NCBI GenBank assembly: GCA_032123495.1
Contig: JAQBFG010000008.1
Span: 1 to 7,434, forward strand
DNA from: JAAERC01 sp032123495
GTDB taxonomy: Bacteria > Zixibacteria > MSB-5A5 > GN15 > PGXB01
Length of the DNA: 7,434 nt
Direction: 5' to 3'
Positions 1 through 6,067 of this stretch are shown piece by piece (position 1 is the first letter of the stretch; each line of letters opens with the position of its first letter). Under the pieces are notes generated by a model, which worked only from the letters and a program-made list of their open reading frames with translations, had not been told where the DNA came from and did no database searches. The position numbers were made by a program, and so were the translations under genes.

Positions 1-311
1 TCCGTTCCAAATATGAAAAACGGACCGCTGAGTATCTCGACAAGAATAAAATCAAATATCAGTATGAGCCGTTGATCCTCCTTGAGGGGCGACAGTACCG
101 TCCCGATTTTTATCTCCCCGATTATAATCTGTTTCTGGAAATATGTGGGTATGGACATATGCCGTTTTATAGTGATCGAATCGCACAAAAACAAAAGATT
201 TATGAAAATAATAAACTGAAGGCGGTTTTTATTCATTATAGCGGCCGCGGTTCATTGGAAGATATGATAAAAGCAGAACTGAGAAAATTTGGAATTCAAT
301 TTATAGATTAA
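1..311 (+). CDS. PD-(D/E)XK nuclease-like protein, C-terminal part (5' end outside window)
   Basis: The reading frame is open from the left edge (first full codon at 3) to TAA at 309-311, so the true start lies upstream; a TTG at 72 is not a credible start because family-like sequence continues before it. The visible 102 residues begin RSKYEKRTAEYL, then YQYEPLILLEG, then YRPDFYLPDYNLFLEICGY. This is the layout of PD-(D/E)XK fold nucleases: an N-terminal helix with an acidic residue, the P-D pair (visible residues 34-35) and, after a short hairpin, E-x-K, which here is E46-I-C48. A K-rich helix (AQKQKIYENNK) and a beta strand (KAVFIHYS) follow, as in the fold. Cysteine replaces the usual catalytic lysine, a change seen in some PD-(D/E)XK branches where another residue may take over. 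The role could be DNA cleavage, repair or restriction; substrate and partners cannot be told. The fold assignment is fairly sure, the activity is not. Confidence 0.7.
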   Translation, partial: RSKYEKRTAEYLDKNKIKYQYEPLILLEGRQYRPDFYLPDYNLFLEICGYGHMPFYSDRIAQKQKIYENNKLKAVFIHYSGRGSLEDMIKAELRKFGIQFID

Positions 312-322
312 TATGTAATACG

Positions 323-342
323 GGCAGATGTCCACATCTGCC
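323..342. repeat. Perfect 9-bp inverted repeat (GGCAGATGT / ACATCTGCC)
   Basis: GGCAGATGT at 323-331 and its exact reverse complement ACATCTGCC at 334-342 are separated by only CC. In RNA the inner pairs would open to give an 8-bp stem with a 4-base TCCA loop. It starts 12 bases after the stop codon of the upstream nuclease-like gene. It has no following T-run, so a classic intrinsic terminator is not supported, though it could stabilise the 3' end of that mRNA. Confidence 0.7.
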
Positions 343-354
343 GCGCACAAATTT

Positions 355-379
355 CGGCAGATTTTTTCGACATCTGCCG
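355..379. repeat. Perfect 8-bp inverted repeat (CGGCAGAT / ATCTGCCG)
   Basis: CGGCAGAT at 355-362 pairs with ATCTGCCG at 372-379 around a 9-base loop that is mainly T. The arms are nearly the same sequence as the neighbouring dyad at 323-342, so the arms could also pair between the two dyads. The T-run lies in the loop and not after the stem, which argues against a standard terminator. Confidence 0.65.
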
Positions 380-400
380 GGGGTGTTATAAACCAAGATT

Positions 401-423
401 GTCAACCCTCGGAGAGCGTTGAC
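401..423. repeat. 10-bp inverted repeat with one mismatch (GTCAACCCTC / GAGCGTTGAC)
   Basis: GTCAACCCTC at 401-410 faces GAGCGTTGAC at 414-423 around the 3-base loop GGA. Nine of ten positions pair; the exception is C407 against C417. The sequence differs from the GGCAGAT dyads, so the intergenic region combines two palindrome types. Neither strand shows a clear T-run after the stem. Confidence 0.6.
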
Positions 424-475
424 CTACCTATACTTTTTTATGTAATACGGATTTTAGATGTCAGCTATTGAGAAA

Positions 476-871
476 TTATTCCTCTTCACGGGAGATGGTC
501 CATTCATCACCGAGAATAAGCTCCGCTTCGTTATTGGCATCTTCCACAAACTCCTCAGGCACCAAAACTATAAAACCGCCGGAAGTCGGGAAAAAAGAAG
601 ATGCGCCCATCTGGCCGATTTGGCCAAAATGTCCGGCACTTGATAAAATGACTATTGGAATATTTTTCGATTTCAGACCATCGTTAATCATGTTGGCATA
701 AGCTTGCGAGGTCAAGCGAGCGATTTTAACCCAATTGTCATATCCCAAATTATCAACTTCAGAATTATCCACACTTTTCTCAGGAAGGGAGACGACCAGT
801 CTTTCGTCGCAATCGGGACAGGTTGAAATCTCCGGATTATATTCATAACGGCATTTGGGACAATACGGCAT
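476..871 (-). CDS. Zinc-ribbon and DUF2007-like small protein, possible signal-transducing protein
   Basis: A 131-residue cytoplasmic protein without a signal peptide or membrane segment. The N-terminus is a four-cysteine zinc ribbon: C4-P-K-C7 and C18-P-D-C21. After a polar linker rich in S, D and E (about 30-45) comes an alpha/beta domain of about 47-121: NWVKIARL, a helix (QAYANMINDGLKSKNI), the strand PIVILSS, a glycine-rich loop GHFGQIGQMG at 81-89, the strand GGFIVLVPEEF at 98-108, and a final helix ending in ILGDEW. This order matches the DUF2007 group, annotated only as putative prokaryotic signal-transducing proteins; I infer membership from pattern, not from a search. No biochemical activity is known to me. 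The ATG (869-871) follows a near-perfect ribosome site. It is transcribed divergently from the synthase gene and converges with the nuclease-like gene across the palindromic repeats. The gene call is sure, the function unknown. Confidence 0.85.
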   Translation of the reverse strand: MPYCPKCRYEYNPEISTCPDCDERLVVSLPEKSVDNSEVDNLGYDNWVKIARLTSQAYANMINDGLKSKNIPIVILSSAGHFGQIGQMGASSFFPTSGGFIVLVPEEFVEDANNEAELILGDEWTISREEE

Positions 872-875
872 TGAG

Positions 876-882
876 ACCTCCT
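876..882 (-). promoter_or_regulatory. Strong ribosome binding site AGGAGGT for the zinc-ribbon gene
   Basis: Read on the minus strand, AGGAGGT lies four bases upstream of the ATG at 871-869. It is the best ribosome site in the window and fixes the start of the zinc-ribbon gene. Confidence 0.8.
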
Positions 883-888
883 AATGGT

Positions 889-917
889 TATATAATATAA
901 CGATTGAATAAAGACAA
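889..917 (-). promoter_or_regulatory. Possible sigma-70-type promoter for the zinc-ribbon gene
   Basis: On the minus strand TTGTCT (917-912) is followed after 17 bases by TATATA (894-889), within an AT-rich stretch just upstream of the ribosome site. The initiation point would fall near 882-884, which overlaps the ribosome site and leaves almost no leader. In this AT-rich region other boxes could also serve, so this is only a candidate. Confidence 0.25.
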
Positions 918-955
918 TATTCGAATGAAGTTTGATATTGATTTAAGAAAATCGA

Positions 956-2011
956 TTGACACAAAACTGCCAATTTGATTTACTTCTTAAATCCCGGGAT
1001 TTTTATTTTTATTATTTTCGGAAACAGCTTTTCGACGGTGAAAAATATGTTTATATTTTATTTAATATGATTTTTGATAAAACAACAAAACTTGATTTTT
1101 TGCCGAATGTCGATTTTGACGAAATCCTTACTAATCCGATTCTTGATATTTCGGCGAGATTCTGGGACAGTGACCGCTATGATGCGTTTAAAATCTGTTA
1201 TCGTTCAATGCGTTTGATTGATGATTTGGTAGATGACAGGAAATCATTGAAGAAAAAAATATCAAAAATTGAATTGTTACAAATGAAACGCGAAATGGCC
1301 AAATGGATGAAGGCGATGCAAAAAAGAGATCGCTCTGATCCTTTTCGACGCGAATTAATTGAAACGCTTGAGATATATCAAATACCATTCTGGCCTTGGG
1401 AGAGATTGCATCGGGCGATGATTTACGATTTGGAGCATGATGGTTTTGAAAGTTTATTGATATTTCTGCGTTATTCTGAAGGAGCGGCGATATCGCCAGC
1501 TTCGATTTTTATGCATCTGTGCGGAATCGAAAAAAGCGGCAATAATTACTCCGCGCCAAAATTTGACATTCGGTTGGCTGCTCGGCCGTTGGCGCTTTTT
1601 TCTTATTTTGTGCACATCATCAGGGATTTCCAAAAAGACCAATTGGCCAATCTAAATTATTTTGCCGATAATATGCTGCTGAAACATAATCTCAATGGTG
1701 ATGAACTGCGAGCGGTTGCCGAGGGGAAGACAATATCAATAGAATTCCGCAATCTTATGTCAGACTATCAAGCAATCGCCGATTATTATCGGTTGAAGGC
1801 GCGCAATGTACTTGATATTATCATACCGCTCCTGCAGCCGAAATATCAGCTGAGTCTGAAAATGATATATAGTTTGTACTATCAAATATTTGAAAGAATA
1901 GATATCGAATCCGGGAATTTTGCTGAGGCGGAATTAAATCCGACCGGTGATGAAGTCAAAAGCCGAATAAAACAGACAATCGATAATTTCACGGCATTAT
2001 TAAAAGAGTAA
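956..2011 (+). CDS. Squalene/phytoene synthase family protein
   Basis: Enzymes of this family join two prenyl diphosphates head to head (farnesyl diphosphate to squalene or presqualene, geranylgeranyl diphosphate to phytoene) using Mg2+ bound by two aspartate motifs. Both are visible: RLIDDLVDDR with D89/D90 and D93/D94, and IIRDFQKDQLANLNYF with D224 and D228. Between them are helices with the YSEGAAISPASIFMHLCG segment (173-190), which corresponds to the family's substrate-pocket helix. No signal peptide is seen. The longest frame starts at TTG 956 and gives 351 residues, but its first 37 residues are an F/Y-rich stretch with no family motif and no ribosome site. The ATG at 1067 (residue 38, 314-residue product) is an equally plausible start, also without a clear ribosome site. 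No hopanoid, carotenoid or isoprenoid gene lies nearby, so the product cannot be chosen. The family assignment is firm, the substrate open. Confidence 0.85.
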   Translation: MTQNCQFDLLLKSRDFYFYYFRKQLFDGEKYVYILFNMIFDKTTKLDFLPNVDFDEILTNPILDISARFWDSDRYDAFKICYRSMRLIDDLVDDRKSLKKKISKIELLQMKREMAKWMKAMQKRDRSDPFRRELIETLEIYQIPFWPWERLHRAMIYDLEHDGFESLLIFLRYSEGAAISPASIFMHLCGIEKSGNNYSAPKFDIRLAARPLALFSYFVHIIRDFQKDQLANLNYFADNMLLKHNLNGDELRAVAEGKTISIEFRNLMSDYQAIADYYRLKARNVLDIIIPLLQPKYQLSLKMIYSLYYQIFERIDIESGNFAEAELNPTGDEVKSRIKQTIDNFTALLKE

Positions 2012-2017
2012 CGATTT

Positions 2018-5000
2018 TTAGGCAATACTGACCGGAGCCTCTTTTTTATCAAGAACTTTTCTAATGCACGATGCTACCAATTTCAGAGTTAGAGGTTTTC
2101 TGATGTACATTTCAATCCCAAGCTGTCGTGCCTCTTCTACTCGCGATGATTCGGCATATCCCGAGACAATAATTGCTTTCTGATTCGGGTACATTTGAAT
2201 AACCCGCCGAAATGTTTCTGTCCCGTCAATACCATCAGGCATGATCATATCGAGCAATAACAGATCCTGCGGATTGTTTTTTAAATACTTAATAGCTTGT
2301 TCGCCGCTATTGATGGTGGTGGCATTGTATCCCAACTTTTTCAAAAGCATCAGGGCAACATCGCATTGTGTTTTATCGTCATCAACAACCAGAATTGATT
2401 CGGTTCCGCCAAGAATTTCATCTTCGCAGGCAGCATCAATGGTTTCTCGTGTGATTGGGAAATAGAGATAAAACGATGTGCCATCACCAACGCTACTTTG
2501 AAGATCAATATAGCCATCGTGATCTTTCATGACGGCGTCAACGACACTTAACCCCAAGCCGGAACCGCGTCTTTTATCGGATAGTTTTGTGGTAAAAAAC
2601 GGTTCAAAGATATTGTGGCAAATATCCTCAGGGATGCCGCATCCGATATCGGAGAAGGTTATCTTGACATATTCCCCTTTTGGCATGTGGCCAAAATTTG
2701 TTGTCGGATTATCAGCATAGTAGTTTTCCGTCTTGATACTGATATTTCCAACGTCCTGCATGGCATCACGGGCGTTGTTAATCAGGTTAAACAGAATCCT
2801 GTTAATTTGTGAGGCACCACCTCTGATATTCATCAGATTTTTTGCAAAATCGGTTTCAATAACAACAGATTGAGGTAGAATCCCGATCTCTCCAATTGCA
2901 AATTGGATGACTTCATTAAGATTTAGAATTTCCTGATTATAGTGTCCCCGCCGGCTGAGGGTAAGAAGCTGCTGATTAATGTCGGCAATCTGATTAGCCG
3001 ATTTTTCCATAGCATTAATATATTTTAGCGTCGGATGATTGTCCGGCAGTTCTTCTTTTATAAAATCAGGATAAGCGACCAGAGGTGCCAAAAGATTATT
3101 GAAATCATGAGCGATCTGTCCGGCAACTCGTCCGGCCGACTCTAATCTTTGGGCGCGGAATTCCTGTTCTCGAAGACGTTTGGTTTCGGTGATATCCATT
3201 GAAACATTGGCAAGGAACTGAGGTTTACCGGTTTTGGGATCCTTAACGGTAAATGCCATCGCATGAACATCAGTTAATTTGCCTGTTTTTACATTTCGGT
3301 ACTGCAACTCTCCCTCCCAATGTTCACCGCTCATTAAGGCTGGCAAGAGTTCATTCTGTACTAAAGTTATCCATTTTTCCGGTATCACTTCCATTATATT
3401 TGTGTCTTGAACATTGTCTGGATCAACACCAAGCATGTCTCCGCCGGCTTCATTGAGGAAAATCATTTTACCCTCTAAATCAGACATATTAACAAGTTCG
3501 CTGCTATATTTAACGACCTCCGCAAGCTTTCTTAATTCTTCGTCGGCCTGCTTGCGTTCAGTTATGTCCTGAGTGGAGATGATTGCCGAAACCACTTCGC
3601 CGTTGGATCCCCAAATAGGTCCGATATTTGACAGGTAATTGGAAATGGATCCATTGGGACCAGTGCCGTTGGCTTCATATTGGCGAGATTTTCCTTCATC
3701 AAACACAATTTTAACCTGTTCTTTTACCGATTCATGAAATTCAGAACCTATCATCGCATACATATTGGTTCCGATAACCTTTTCAAGGCACACTCCTTCC
3801 GGAGCATGATTCATGTAAAGAATTTTCCCATCACGATTAATTGTGAAAATGATACTTGGTGTATTTTCGGCAAAACACCTAAACTTGCTTTCGCTTTCAC
3901 TTAAAGCTTTCTCCGCCCGCTTACGTTCAGTGATATCAATTACAACACACTCCAAATAATCCTGTTTTGGATAGGCCTTTACCGAAAAAGATAAAGTAAC
4001 TTCTCGGCCATTAGGGAGTATCATATCAATATCAGTTCCATTTAATTCACCGTCCCGTTTGAGCTTTGTGACTAATATTTTTCTTTGATCCGGGTTTTTA
4101 TACAGGTCTACGGAACGCATTTTCCCAATTATTTCATTTGCCGGAAGACCCAATAACTCTGCAGTCTTGCGGTTAATCTCAATAAATGTACCGTCAGACA
4201 TTTTAGTCTTAAAAAAACCGACCAGGGCATTGTCAAAGAAATTTTTATAATGCTCACGACTTTCCCGTAATTCTTCTTCGATCCGCTTGCGTTCGGTGAT
4301 GTCGACTGCTGAAGCCGCAATATATAGTGGATTATTGTTATCATCCTTAATAACTGTTGCACTCATCATGGTAGGAAAAACGGATCCGTCTTTTTTCTTA
4401 TGCCATACTTCTATGGCAAAATAACTGCCATTTTCTATTAGATCTTTATTTATTTGATTTACATCCTGTAATTGTTTGTCGGAATGAAATATCGAAAGTT
4501 GTTTTCCATTTGTTTCTTCAACTGTTAATCCATGCATCTCGGCGAAACATTCGTTTATGTAAATGATATGTCCTGATATATCTACAATGGCCGTACCGTA
4601 ATTTGCACTATCTGAAATTGTCTTGAATTTCCTAATTTCTTTTTCAGCTTGCTTGCGTTCTGTAATGTCGGTAACAATGCAGGAAATACTATCCATGCAT
4701 TCACTCCCCTGTTTAAATACAGGGTTTGCTCTGGCTTCCACATAAAATGGGTCTTTATATTTGGGCTTATACAAGAATTCAAACGTTTCTGATTTTTTCT
4801 TTTTTAGGATTTTCTGGAAAATCTCCTGTAGCTTAACAAGATCTGCCTTGTCCGCAATATATTTTGTAAAATGCTGTCCAACTTCTTCTTCCGAACAATA
4901 CCCGCCTAACTCCTCTACATTGGGACTGCAATAAATGATTGTTCCATCGGGTGAAAAATTGATAATACTGCTCTTCAAACTCTCAACCAGCAGTTTATAT

Positions 5001-5908
5001 TTTTCCTTATTTTCACTTAAGGCATCTTCAGCCAGCTTGCGTTCTGTAATATCACAAATGAAAGCCTGAATGGCTGGCATGCTTTCCCATTGAATCAAGG
5101 TTGAATTGGTTTCTATCCACTTTATTTCGCCAGATTTACATATGGCTCTAATTTCCAATGGTTTTAAATCTATTTTTGAACCTGATAGTCGAACCCTAAT
5201 TCTTTCAACCGCTTTTGGTCTATCATCGGGATGGACCATAGACAAAAAATCAATTTTGTTATATTCTACTTCAGAATAGCCAAACATTTCATACATTTGG
5301 GAATTACAAAATACAATATGATTATCTTGTATCACAATAATCCCAATATTGGCATTATCTATTACAGATCGGTATTTGGATTCGGATTCCAGAATACTAT
5401 TTTCCAAATTAACCCGCTCGGTAATATCATCAGTTAATATGACAATGCGGTCAACAAGACCTTTATCGTCATTAATGGCATAATAGGTCAGACTTATCCA
5501 GCATTTTATATTAAATTTTTTGATAGTCATAAGAAGCCTGGGAATATGTAAAGACCCTCCCTCCTTATAAATATTTTCAACTTTGGGCAGCCATTCTCCC
5601 AGTGATTGCCTGGTATGGGCAAAATTAAGCTTCTCGGGATTCTCCTTCATAAGCTCATCTACCTGCTCATCGGAAAAATTCCATATTTTTTTCCAGGCAC
5701 GGTTGACACTTAGCAGTTTTCTTTTGGAACTGCGAATAGAAATACCTATTGGAGAATTTTCTATTACGGCGCGATTTATCATCTCGCCATTTTCCAATAT
5801 CGGGTCTTTATTTATTTTAGCTGAATCAGATTTTTGAAGACCAATTTGTTGACGGAGTTTTTTTAGTTCGTCAATTAATTCTGCTTTTGTTTTTTGCTCA
5901 TCTTTCAT
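2018..5908 (-). CDS. Soluble hybrid histidine kinase: seven PAS domains, HisKA, HATPase, receiver
   Basis: A 1296-residue sensor kinase. A short charged helix (about 1-25) is followed by seven PAS domains, each closed by a DIT-E motif: DITER at 161, 286, 414, 536, 658 and 781, and DITET at 905. Spacings are 122-128 residues. The kinase core has the H-box AHDFNNLL with phospho-acceptor H934, the N-box NLINNARDAM (N1041, N1045), the G1 box DIGCGIPE (D1087; I stands where T is usual), the F-box FEPFFTTK (1101-1108) and the G2 box GSGLGL (1115-1120). The receiver (about 1170-1288) has acidic D1176-D1177, phospho-acceptor D1220, S1249 and K1271, so phosphotransfer looks intact. There is no membrane segment or signal peptide, so it should sense in the cytoplasm; no ligand or cofactor can be read from the PAS domains. 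No Hpt domain or separate output regulator lies in the window. The start ATG (5908-5906) has AGGCGGT upstream. It follows pheA by 155 bp. Confidence 0.95.
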   Translation of the reverse strand: MKDEQKTKAELIDELKKLRQQIGLQKSDSAKINKDPILENGEMINRAVIENSPIGISIRSSKRKLLSVNRAWKKIWNFSDEQVDELMKENPEKLNFAHTRQSLGEWLPKVENIYKEGGSLHIPRLLMTIKKFNIKCWISLTYYAINDDKGLVDRIVILTDDITERVNLENSILESESKYRSVIDNANIGIIVIQDNHIVFCNSQMYEMFGYSEVEYNKIDFLSMVHPDDRPKAVERIRVRLSGSKIDLKPLEIRAICKSGEIKWIETNSTLIQWESMPAIQAFICDITERKLAEDALSENKEKYKLLVESLKSSIINFSPDGTIIYCSPNVEELGGYCSEEEVGQHFTKYIADKADLVKLQEIFQKILKKKKSETFEFLYKPKYKDPFYVEARANPVFKQGSECMDSISCIVTDITERKQAEKEIRKFKTISDSANYGTAIVDISGHIIYINECFAEMHGLTVEETNGKQLSIFHSDKQLQDVNQINKDLIENGSYFAIEVWHKKKDGSVFPTMMSATVIKDDNNNPLYIAASAVDITERKRIEEELRESREHYKNFFDNALVGFFKTKMSDGTFIEINRKTAELLGLPANEIIGKMRSVDLYKNPDQRKILVTKLKRDGELNGTDIDMILPNGREVTLSFSVKAYPKQDYLECVVIDITERKRAEKALSESESKFRCFAENTPSIIFTINRDGKILYMNHAPEGVCLEKVIGTNMYAMIGSEFHESVKEQVKIVFDEGKSRQYEANGTGPNGSISNYLSNIGPIWGSNGEVVSAIISTQDITERKQADEELRKLAEVVKYSSELVNMSDLEGKMIFLNEAGGDMLGVDPDNVQDTNIMEVIPEKWITLVQNELLPALMSGEHWEGELQYRNVKTGKLTDVHAMAFTVKDPKTGKPQFLANVSMDITETKRLREQEFRAQRLESAGRVAGQIAHDFNNLLAPLVAYPDFIKEELPDNHPTLKYINAMEKSANQIADINQQLLTLSRRGHYNQEILNLNEVIQFAIGEIGILPQSVVIETDFAKNLMNIRGGASQINRILFNLINNARDAMQDVGNISIKTENYYADNPTTNFGHMPKGEYVKITFSDIGCGIPEDICHNIFEPFFTTKLSDKRRGSGLGLSVVDAVMKDHDGYIDLQSSVGDGTSFYLYFPITRETIDAACEDEILGGTESILVVDDDKTQCDVALMLLKKLGYNATTINSGEQAIKYLKNNPQDLLLLDMIMPDGIDGTETFRRVIQMYPNQKAIIVSGYAESSRVEEARQLGIEMYIRKPLTLKLVASCIRKVLDKKEAPVSIA
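3551..5053 (-). repeat. 18-bp direct repeats encoding the DITERK linkers between PAS domains
   Basis: Within the kinase gene, nearly identical 18-mers encode D-I-T-E-R-K at 3551-3568, 3920-3937, 4286-4303, 4652-4669 and 5036-5053. In plus-strand form they read CTTGCGTTCAGTTATGTC, CTTACGTTCAGTGATATC, CTTGCGTTCGGTGATGTC, CTTGCGTTCTGTAATGTC and CTTGCGTTCTGTAATATC. Starts are 369, 366, 366 and 384 bp apart. More diverged versions close PAS1 (near 5428) and PAS7 (near 3196). They mark the units of the PAS array and are coding, not a separate element. Confidence 0.75.
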
Positions 5909-5913
5909 TAACT

Positions 5914-5920
5914 ACCGCCT
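5914..5920 (-). promoter_or_regulatory. Ribosome binding site AGGCGGT for the hybrid kinase gene
   Basis: On the minus strand AGGCGGT lies five bases upstream of the ATG at 5908-5906. It supports this start over any internal methionine codon. A perfect TATAAT at 5930-5925 lies too close to it to act as its -10 box with a normal leader. Confidence 0.65.
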
Positions 5921-5973
5921 AATTATTATATTAATAAAACAGCAAAAAATTTTGACTTCAATAATGCCAAATT

Positions 5974-5992
5974 TTGATACCAATAGTATTAA
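5974..5992. promoter_or_regulatory. Dyad TTGATAC-CAATA-GTATTAA upstream of the kinase gene, possible operator
   Basis: TTGATAC (5974-5980) and GTATTAA (5986-5992) form a 7-bp dyad with one G/T mismatch around five bases, 66-84 bp upstream of the kinase start. Position and symmetry would suit a repressor or activator site, but AT-rich dyads of this size arise easily by chance. Nothing identifies a binding protein. Confidence 0.2.
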
Positions 5993-6031
5993 ATTCCGTG
6001 AACAGATACCATCCTAATAACTATCGGTAAT

Positions 6032-6067
6032 TTAGGCTGATTTTTGAGTCAATAAATAACAGCCTAA
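6032..6067 (-). terminator. Inverted repeat at the pheA stop codon, possible weak terminator
   Basis: TTAGGCTG (6032-6039) and CAGCCTAA (6060-6067) are perfect 8-bp reverse complements around a 20-base AT-rich loop. The right arm contains the pheA stop codon (TAG on the minus strand, 6066-6064). In the pheA transcript this would form a stem just at the end of the message. The sequence after it is AAATTACC rather than a U-run and the loop is long, so it is not a textbook intrinsic terminator; it may act on mRNA stability instead. Confidence 0.3.

Larger units (their letters stand above)
312..450. repeat. Palindrome-rich intergenic repeat element bounded by a 12-bp direct repeat
   Basis: The intergenic stretch between two convergent genes is bounded by perfect copies of TATGTAATACGG at 312-323 and 439-450. 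Between them lie three dyads, listed separately: 323-342, 355-379 and 401-423. The first two share the same GGCAGAT arm. After the second direct-repeat copy, AGATGTC (456-462) recurs, echoing the AGATGTC that follows the first copy. No protein is encoded here. The structure fits a short dispersed palindromic element (REP or MITE-like) or two nested copies of one. The inserted-element reading is inference; the repeats themselves are directly visible. The remaining bases to the stop codon at 476 show nothing further. Confidence 0.6.

Noticed and set aside
323..379. CRISPR array or intrinsic terminator from the repeated GGCAGAT dyads
   Set aside because: There are only two unequal units without regular spacers, and no T-run follows either stem.
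458..701. Two plus-strand open frames opposite the zinc-ribbon gene
   Set aside because: They are shadows of the minus-strand gene, which has clear cysteine motifs and a strong ribosome site; the plus frames give low-complexity, motif-free proteins.
925..978. A 17-codon frame (ATG 925) overlapping the start of the synthase gene, as an upstream peptide or a frameshifted true N-terminus
   Set aside because: It has no ribosome site and no recognisable residues, and joining it to the synthase frame gives no family-like sequence.
4129..4362. Short minus-strand frame inside the kinase gene in another phase, as a sign of a frameshift
   Set aside because: The main kinase frame is intact with evenly spaced PAS domains throughout, so no frameshift is needed.
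5925..5930. Perfect TATAAT on the minus strand as the -10 box of the kinase gene
   Set aside because: Transcription would begin inside the ribosome site about 10 bases from the ATG, and no matching -35 box stands out.
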